This document shows, piece after piece, positions 22,334 to 26,254 of a stretch of 26,254 bases of DNA (position 1 is the stretch's first letter; every line of letters begins with the position of its first letter). The translations under genes and the position numbers were made by a program. Source of the DNA: an uncultured Collinsella sp. (GTDB lineage Bacteria; Actinomycetota; Coriobacteriia; Coriobacteriales; Coriobacteriaceae); the NCBI GenBank assembly GCA_958348565.1, contig CATVZP010000023.1, forward strand, positions 1 to 26,254. Direction: 5' to 3'. The notes under the pieces are model-generated. The model saw nothing but the letters and a program-made list of their open reading frames with translations. It did not search any database and had not been told where the DNA came from.

Positions 22334-22957
22334 CTACGCCGCGAGATGCGCGGCAGCGCCGCCCTTCTCGCCCTTACCCTTCCAGAAGGGCGAGGCGGCC
22401 TTCCTCGCCCAGAACGCCGAGAGGCGCGCAATTTGTTTTGAGGCGGCCCAAGCGCCAGCACCAACGAAGAGCGCCACGCCGACGAGGCCGAGCCCCACGC
22501 CCGCCGAGGCGAGGGCGTACGGGAAGTGGCCGATGGTGATGCCGCTTACGGCAAACAGGAGCTCAACTACGCCCACGCCCCCGAGTGCCGCCGCGACGAT
22601 CCACACGCAGAGCGCCAGCACCCAGATGCAGATATAGACCGTGACGACCACGGCGGCGAAGGCGGCGAGCAGCGGCACCCACACCGGGGAGCCCACGATG
22701 GTCAGCATCCACAGCAGCGCGGTGCTGCGCTGGCGCGTCCTCGCGATCGCGCGCGGCACGGCGGGCAGGTCGTCGAGCGTGGCCTCCGCCACCTCGCCGG
22801 GCGTGCCCATGGCGGCCACGGCCTCCTCCTCGCTCATACCGTCCTCCATGCGGTCGGCGATGGCCTCCGCATAGAACGCCTTGGTCTCCTCCACCTGCTC
22901 GGCCGGCAGGCAGGCGAGCAGCTCGCCCAACCGGCCCAGAAACTCATCGCGCGTCAT
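22334..22957 (-). CDS. DUF1700-family membrane protein
   Basis: A 207-aa protein. The N-terminal 65 residues (MTRDEFLGRLGELLACLPAEQVEETKAFYAEAIADRMEDGMSEEEAVAAMGTPGEVA) are the DUF1700/YoaF-type helical domain, predicted to fold in the cytoplasm. Three or four membrane helices follow (about 80-105, 108-130, 138-160). DUF1700 proteins typically sit beside a PadR repressor and envelope proteins in Gram-positive bacteria. The ATG at 22957 has GGGAG about 6 bases upstream and overlaps the end of the PadR gene by 14 bases, so the genes are co-translated. The function of the family is poorly known; a role in envelope stress or membrane-protein control is often suggested. Confidence 0.85.
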   Translation of the reverse strand: MTRDEFLGRLGELLACLPAEQVEETKAFYAEAIADRMEDGMSEEEAVAAMGTPGEVAEATLDDLPAVPRAIARTRQRSTALLWMLTIVGSPVWVPLLAAFAAVVVTVYICIWVLALCVWIVAAALGGVGVVELLFAVSGITIGHFPYALASAGVGLGLVGVALFVGAGAWAASKQIARLSAFWARKAASPFWKGKGEKGGAAAHLAA

Positions 22958-23264
22958 GGTGCGCTCCCTCAACGTATGCGTAAATCTCCCGTACGGACGG
23001 CCACTCGGCCAGGAACTCCTCGATGCGCGCTCGCCCGTCATCCGTGATGCGGTAGTACCGGCGCAGCCGCCCGTTGTGCTCGGCGGAGCGCGCCGTGATG
23101 CACCCGGCCTTCTCCAGGCGCTTGAGCAGCGGGTAGAGCGTCGACTCCGTGAGCCCCATGCTCGCCGGTACGTCCTTCACGATCTGGTAGCCGTAGGACT
23201 CCTCGCCGGAGACGGCCGCGAGCACGCAGGCCTCCAGGAAGCCGCGCTTCATCTGTGCCTCCAT
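22944..23264 (-). CDS. PadR-family transcriptional regulator
   Basis: A 106-aa winged-helix repressor. The core is MKRGFLEACVLAAVSGEESYGYQIVKDVPASMGLTESTLYPLLKRLEKAGCITARS, then RRYYRITDDGRARIEEF, which match PadR-like proteins of the short subgroup. The ATG at 23264 has an excellent AGGAGG 7 bases upstream; longer starts lack this and run into the promoter. The operator at 23285-23307 lies just upstream, so autorepression is expected. It heads the operon with the DUF1700-like gene and the small membrane protein. Confidence 0.92.
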   Translation of the reverse strand: MEAQMKRGFLEACVLAAVSGEESYGYQIVKDVPASMGLTESTLYPLLKRLEKAGCITARSAEHNGRLRRYYRITDDGRARIEEFLAEWPSVREIYAYVEGAHHDAR

Positions 23265-23284
23265 CCGCACACCTCCTCTCGTCA

Positions 23285-23330
23285 TATACTGTGCTATGCA
23301 CACTATACGATGCAAGGTATTAGACGTCAA
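23285..23330 (-). promoter_or_regulatory. PadR-operon promoter with overlapping palindromic operator
   Basis: On the minus strand TTGACG (23330-23325), 17 bases, TATAGT (23307-23302). The palindrome TATACTGTGC-TAT-GCACACTATA (23285-23307) has 9 of 10 matching arm positions and covers the -10 and start region. Its form fits PadR-type operators. Confidence 0.75.
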
Positions 23331-23773
23331 CTCTCATCGCAAAGATTCTCCGGCCCCTGCGCGCTGCGAACGTGATGTCGCGGGGCGGTTGGCATTATGC
23401 ATGAAACGTCAAGTAACGCTCTTTTGATCCACTTCCACTCGGCCCCATATGCCTTGTACAACACCCCCTTCGACCTCGGGTTCAAGAGAGCCGCTAGGCT
23501 GGACGTGCCGGACGGTAAGGTCCTGGACGCCATGGTGGACTTCTCCGATGCCATGCGGGTCATGGGTCTACGCCGATGGAGGCCCACGCACGCGGCAGAG
23601 CTCGCCCGTCACCGCTGGTCGCCGGACGGTCCCCACGCCCCGCTCGCCAACGCACAGGCGACAGCAGCAGTCCAGCGCTAACTGGAGACGCCGGAATGCC
23701 CAGAAGATGCGTTTCCCACCGCTGCGACAGAGCTTTTTGCAGGGGTGGCAATTTTTCCGAATATCGAGGTCAG
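23331..23773. other. Gene-poor stretch
   Basis: Open frames exist on both strands (for example 23397-23681 plus and 23327-23587 minus), but they overlap each other, have no clear ribosome binding sites and match nothing I know. I support no gene here. It may be decayed coding sequence. Confidence 0.4.
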
Positions 23774-23893
23774 CTAGGCTTCGGTAGCCACCTTGGGAGC
23801 ATCGCCAATAAACCCTTCCTTTATACGTTCGGCATAATCGCAGGCGATACCCACAAATTCCAGTCCCGAGCAACAGGAGTACAATTGCTGCAT
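23774..23893 (-). CDS. Possible 39-aa ORF or gene remnant
   Basis: A small frame, MQQLYSCCSGLEFVGIACDYAERI...TEA, has AGGTGG about 5 bases before its ATG. Its start lies only 26 bases from the divergent LuxR start. The sequence looks protein-like, with three cysteines, but matches no family I can name. It could be a real small protein or a truncated C-terminus. Confidence 0.25.
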   Translation of the reverse strand: MQQLYSCCSGLEFVGIACDYAERIKEGFIGDAPKVATEA

Positions 23894-23919
23894 TGTTGCC
23901 ACCTGATGGGAGATGGAAG

Positions 23920-24924
23920 ATGGACTGCGATGGCTACCCACGCATTCCCATGCCGTTGATGTGCACTGCCTTTGTGCCAGGCCAGATTGACGCTGCGGTT
24001 GCAGGCATTTCCGACCCCGATTCACGCACCATCGCCACGGCAGAAGCGCTGTACTTTCGCGGACAGGCCACGCTCGCTGCCAAGACGGTGCGCCCCTATC
24101 TTGATGCCACCGATCCCGCACTGCGCTATTCCGCATGCTTTATCTGCGGATATGCCAGCCTGTCGCTCAACCGTATCCCCGACGCCCGCCGGTGCCTTGC
24201 TGGCATCCTCGATATGCCAACCGACGAGGAGTCGCCCGCCGTCCACGCCACGCATATCCTGTTCGCCTCGGCCGCGAGCGTCCTGTTGCACTTGCCTTCC
24301 CCGTATTCTGCCGAAGAGTTTTATCCACTAGCGGCGCATCTGCCCGAAGGTCTGCGCCTGTTCGCCAGCTACGTGATGGCGCACGCCTTGTATCTGCGCG
24401 GCGAATACGGCCGCAGCCTGGGCATGGCGGAAAATGCCCTGATCATGAAACAGGGAAGCTATCCGATCTCGGAACTGTTCCTGCACCTGGCAGCTTCCAT
24501 GGCATGCATGAGCCTCAAGGACATCGACGCCGCAAAGGCACACTTCGGAGCCGCTTGGAACATTGCGCGCCCCGACGGCCTTATCGAGCTCATTGGTGAG
24601 CACCACGGCCTTTTGCAGGGGCTCATCGAGGCATGCCTAAAATCGCAATACCCAGACGATTTCGCACGTATCATCGAGATTACGTATCGATTCAGCTACG
24701 GCTGGCGGCGCATCCACAACCCCGATTCAGGCGAGGACGTGGCCGACGATTTAACGACCACGGAGTTCACCATGGCCATGCTCGCCTGCCGCGGATGGAC
24801 CAACGCCGAAATCGCACGCCACATGGAAGTTTCGCCGGGCACCGTTAAAAACCGCCTATCAGGAGTGTATGCCAAACTTGGTATCGGAACTCGCGCCGAG
24901 CTGGTCGCGCATATGTTGCGTTAG
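23920..24924 (+). CDS. LuxR-family transcriptional regulator with TPR-like N-terminus
   Basis: A 334-aa protein. Residues about 1-260 are mainly amphipathic helices (AEALYFRGQATLAAKTVRPYL..., ARRCLAGILDMP...) like TPR or MalT-type sensor repeats, without an ATPase motif. The C-terminal 60 residues are a LuxR/GerE helix-turn-helix: TTTEFTMAMLACRGWTNAEIARHMEVSPGTVKNRLSGVYAKLGI. The ATG at 23920 has GGGAG 7 bases upstream; an upstream TTG at 23893 lacks support. The neighbouring Tat-exported protein is the nearest possible target, but this is not shown. The signal sensed is unknown. Confidence 0.85.
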   Translation: MDCDGYPRIPMPLMCTAFVPGQIDAAVAGISDPDSRTIATAEALYFRGQATLAAKTVRPYLDATDPALRYSACFICGYASLSLNRIPDARRCLAGILDMPTDEESPAVHATHILFASAASVLLHLPSPYSAEEFYPLAAHLPEGLRLFASYVMAHALYLRGEYGRSLGMAENALIMKQGSYPISELFLHLAASMACMSLKDIDAAKAHFGAAWNIARPDGLIELIGEHHGLLQGLIEACLKSQYPDDFARIIEITYRFSYGWRRIHNPDSGEDVADDLTTTEFTMAMLACRGWTNAEIARHMEVSPGTVKNRLSGVYAKLGIGTRAELVAHMLR

Positions 24925-24944
24925 CGGCAGACTGCCCGTCGTAT

Positions 24945-24974
24945 CGAAAGCGCTCCGGGGTCCTGGCGCTTTCG
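24945..24974 (+). terminator. Terminator-like hairpin after the LuxR gene
   Basis: Nine-base perfect arms CGAAAGCGC (24945-24953) and GCGCTTTCG (24966-24974) lie 20 bases past the stop codon. No U-run follows. Confidence 0.6.
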
Positions 24975-25080
24975 CACGCTCAAATTGGACATTTTGGCCA
25001 TCGAACGGCACTACCGCCACGTAGCGCCCTCTCGCAAAATTGGATTATTTCCACCGATACCTGCGGGATGGGAGCCAAAG

Positions 25081-26254
25081 ATGCTTGATCGCCGTTCGTT
25101 ACTTGTTGCCGGAGCGTCCTCGCTGGCGAGCATTATGTTGCCGCGCGTGCCGGGAAGCGCAAACGCCTTCATATTGCCGTTCGCGCCCACCGAAGCCTAT
25201 GCCGACGAAAAAGACCCCTTCAGGGTGCTCGTTCTCTCGCGCACCATGTTTGGTGTGGTCGTGGTCGACGTCGCCAACAAGAATACGCCCATCACGGGTG
25301 CCCAGGTCACGCTCACATCGCGCTATGCCGCAGGCAAGCAGCTCACCGCCACGACCGATGACGAAGGCACGGCCATCTTTGAGGTCGCGCCGCTTTCGGA
25401 AGGCTACGTGGACGAGACAACGCTTCTCGACGCGTACGATTTTAACGGCGGCATCTCCATTAGCATGGCAGGCTACCGCGATGTCGAGATTCCCCTCGCG
25501 CGTATCCAGGGTGGCACCGCCATAACCGCGCCAACGCGTCCGCTTTCTGACGGCAAGCCGTACTTTCGACAGCTCACGTTCGACGAATGGGACATCCAGT
25601 ACGCCGACGCTACGTTCATGACATTGCCGAAGGACGACACGGCAAACGAACAGCCCGATACGCACGCCTTTACCGTGCAGGCACATCTGCCACAGGGTGG
25701 ACAGGCAACGCTGTGCATCAACAAGGTAATGCCCGCCACGGGTAGCTCGCCCGAAACCGTCACGCAAATTGGCCAAGTCAAGGCCAGCGCATCGGGTTCG
25801 GATAATCTGGCGACGTTCACGCTCGAAGACACGTTCCTCGATGCAGCGTCAAACCTTCTGGAGGAAGGATGCAAGCTGCGCTTTGGCCTCGACTATCAGG
25901 GCAAAACCTACACGCTCTCATCCCCCATGGCCGTTGTCACCGCGCCGGCCGCAAAGGCGGAATCCGGATCGACCACTATCGTCCCCACTACCATGGACCA
26001 AGAGATTACTCCGTTTGATTTCCCCGCGGCGTTTCCCGGCATTGGCGGCAACAAGTTCACGTGCTGGATGCCCTCGTTCCCCATTTTGTTCGATTTCTCT
26101 TTTGCCGGGTACGTGCTGTTTGGCGGAGGATACAAACCGGTCGGCTACATGAACGATTCAGGCAATCCGGATCCAGAGTACTGGAAGAAATCGCCGCGCG
26201 AGTCGGGCGCCAAGCAGGCAAACCGCTACCTCGACGAGATGGAGGGGAAGTGGA
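25081..26254 (+). CDS. Secreted protein with Tat-like signal, cut by the right edge
   Basis: An open frame of 391 codons from ATG 25081 to the window end, with no stop reached. GGGAG lies about 7 bases upstream. The start MLDRRSLLVAGASS is a twin-arginine (RRSLL) Tat-type signal with a hydrophobic segment and a possible AYA-D cleavage near residue 41. The mature part begins with FRVLVLSRTMFGVVVVDVANKNTPITGAQVTLTSRYAAGKQLTATTDDEGTAIFEV, a beta-sandwich region like carboxypeptidase-regulatory or SpaA-type domains. More beta-rich sequence follows. It continues as DFPAAFPGIGGNKFTCWMPSFPILFDFSFAGYVLFGGGYKP. A cell-surface protein is likely; the function is unknown. It lies 156 bases after the LuxR-type gene and has no clear promoter. 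Confidence 0.8.
   Translation, partial: MLDRRSLLVAGASSLASIMLPRVPGSANAFILPFAPTEAYADEKDPFRVLVLSRTMFGVVVVDVANKNTPITGAQVTLTSRYAAGKQLTATTDDEGTAIFEVAPLSEGYVDETTLLDAYDFNGGISISMAGYRDVEIPLARIQGGTAITAPTRPLSDGKPYFRQLTFDEWDIQYADATFMTLPKDDTANEQPDTHAFTVQAHLPQGGQATLCINKVMPATGSSPETVTQIGQVKASASGSDNLATFTLEDTFLDAASNLLEEGCKLRFGLDYQGKTYTLSSPMAVVTAPAAKAESGSTTIVPTTMDQEITPFDFPAAFPGIGGNKFTCWMPSFPILFDFSFAGYVLFGGGYKPVGYMNDSGNPDPEYWKKSPRESGAKQANRYLDEMEGKW

Noticed and set aside
22526..23047. 173-codon plus-strand frame opposite the DUF1700-like gene
   Set aside because: Antisense of a well-supported gene; composition typical of a shadow frame.
25099..25874. Minus-strand frames opposite the right-edge gene
   Set aside because: The plus-strand frame is open for 391 codons with a signal peptide and ribosome binding site; these are shadows.

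Overview
The window reads as chromosomal DNA from a GC-rich Gram-positive anaerobe, most likely class Coriobacteriia and probably Collinsella or a close relative. This is an inference from gene content (an XRE/zinc-ribbon/TipAS protein, a NapH-like ferredoxin protein coupled to a CD1871A-type microprotein and a TlpA lipoprotein, a PadR/DUF1700 pair, a Tat-exported protein beside a LuxR regulator) and from strong GGAGG-type ribosome binding sites. No rRNA, tRNA or CRISPR array was seen.

Region 1 (1-3714) is ordinary chromosome: the start of a solute-binding lipoprotein, a MalY/PatB-type aminotransferase, a TrmO-type tRNA methyltransferase, a divergent XRE-zinc ribbon-TipAS regulator and a glutaredoxin. 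Region 2 (3749-6231) is a cassette bracketed by two nearly identical 109-bp direct repeats, each carrying a long imperfect palindrome and a REP-like hairpin. It holds an unrecognised 428-aa protein with a DUF1016-like N-terminus and a toxin/antitoxin-like gene pair with its own promoter and palindromic operator. Region 3 (6233-12206) has a tRNA-dihydrouridine synthase, a membrane protein of unknown function, a 176-bp near-perfect palindromic element and a large MacB-like ABC transporter fusion.

Region 4 (12354-16455) is a redox/signalling block. A minus-strand operon encodes a 48-aa CLEC microprotein (alternative start codon), a polyferredoxin membrane protein whose start overlaps the microprotein's stop, and a TlpA-like lipoprotein. 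A divergent OmpR-type response regulator and histidine kinase, overlapping by ATGA, face it.

Region 5 (16491-21912) looks like a genomic-island edge. An 18-bp sequence identical in translation to the last codons of guaA (TIEWE-stop) stands alone with no guaA body. It is followed by tandem decamers and GGGTCA repeats resembling integrase arm sites, then a helicase-nuclease gene, a frameshifted DUF3800/HsdR chimera, a truncated IS3-family element and a second degenerate IS3-family element.

Region 6 (22037-26254) holds a PadR-controlled operon (PadR, DUF1700-like protein, small membrane protein) with a textbook promoter overlapped by a PadR-type palindrome, a gene-poor stretch, a LuxR-type regulator, and a Tat-exported protein that runs off the right edge.
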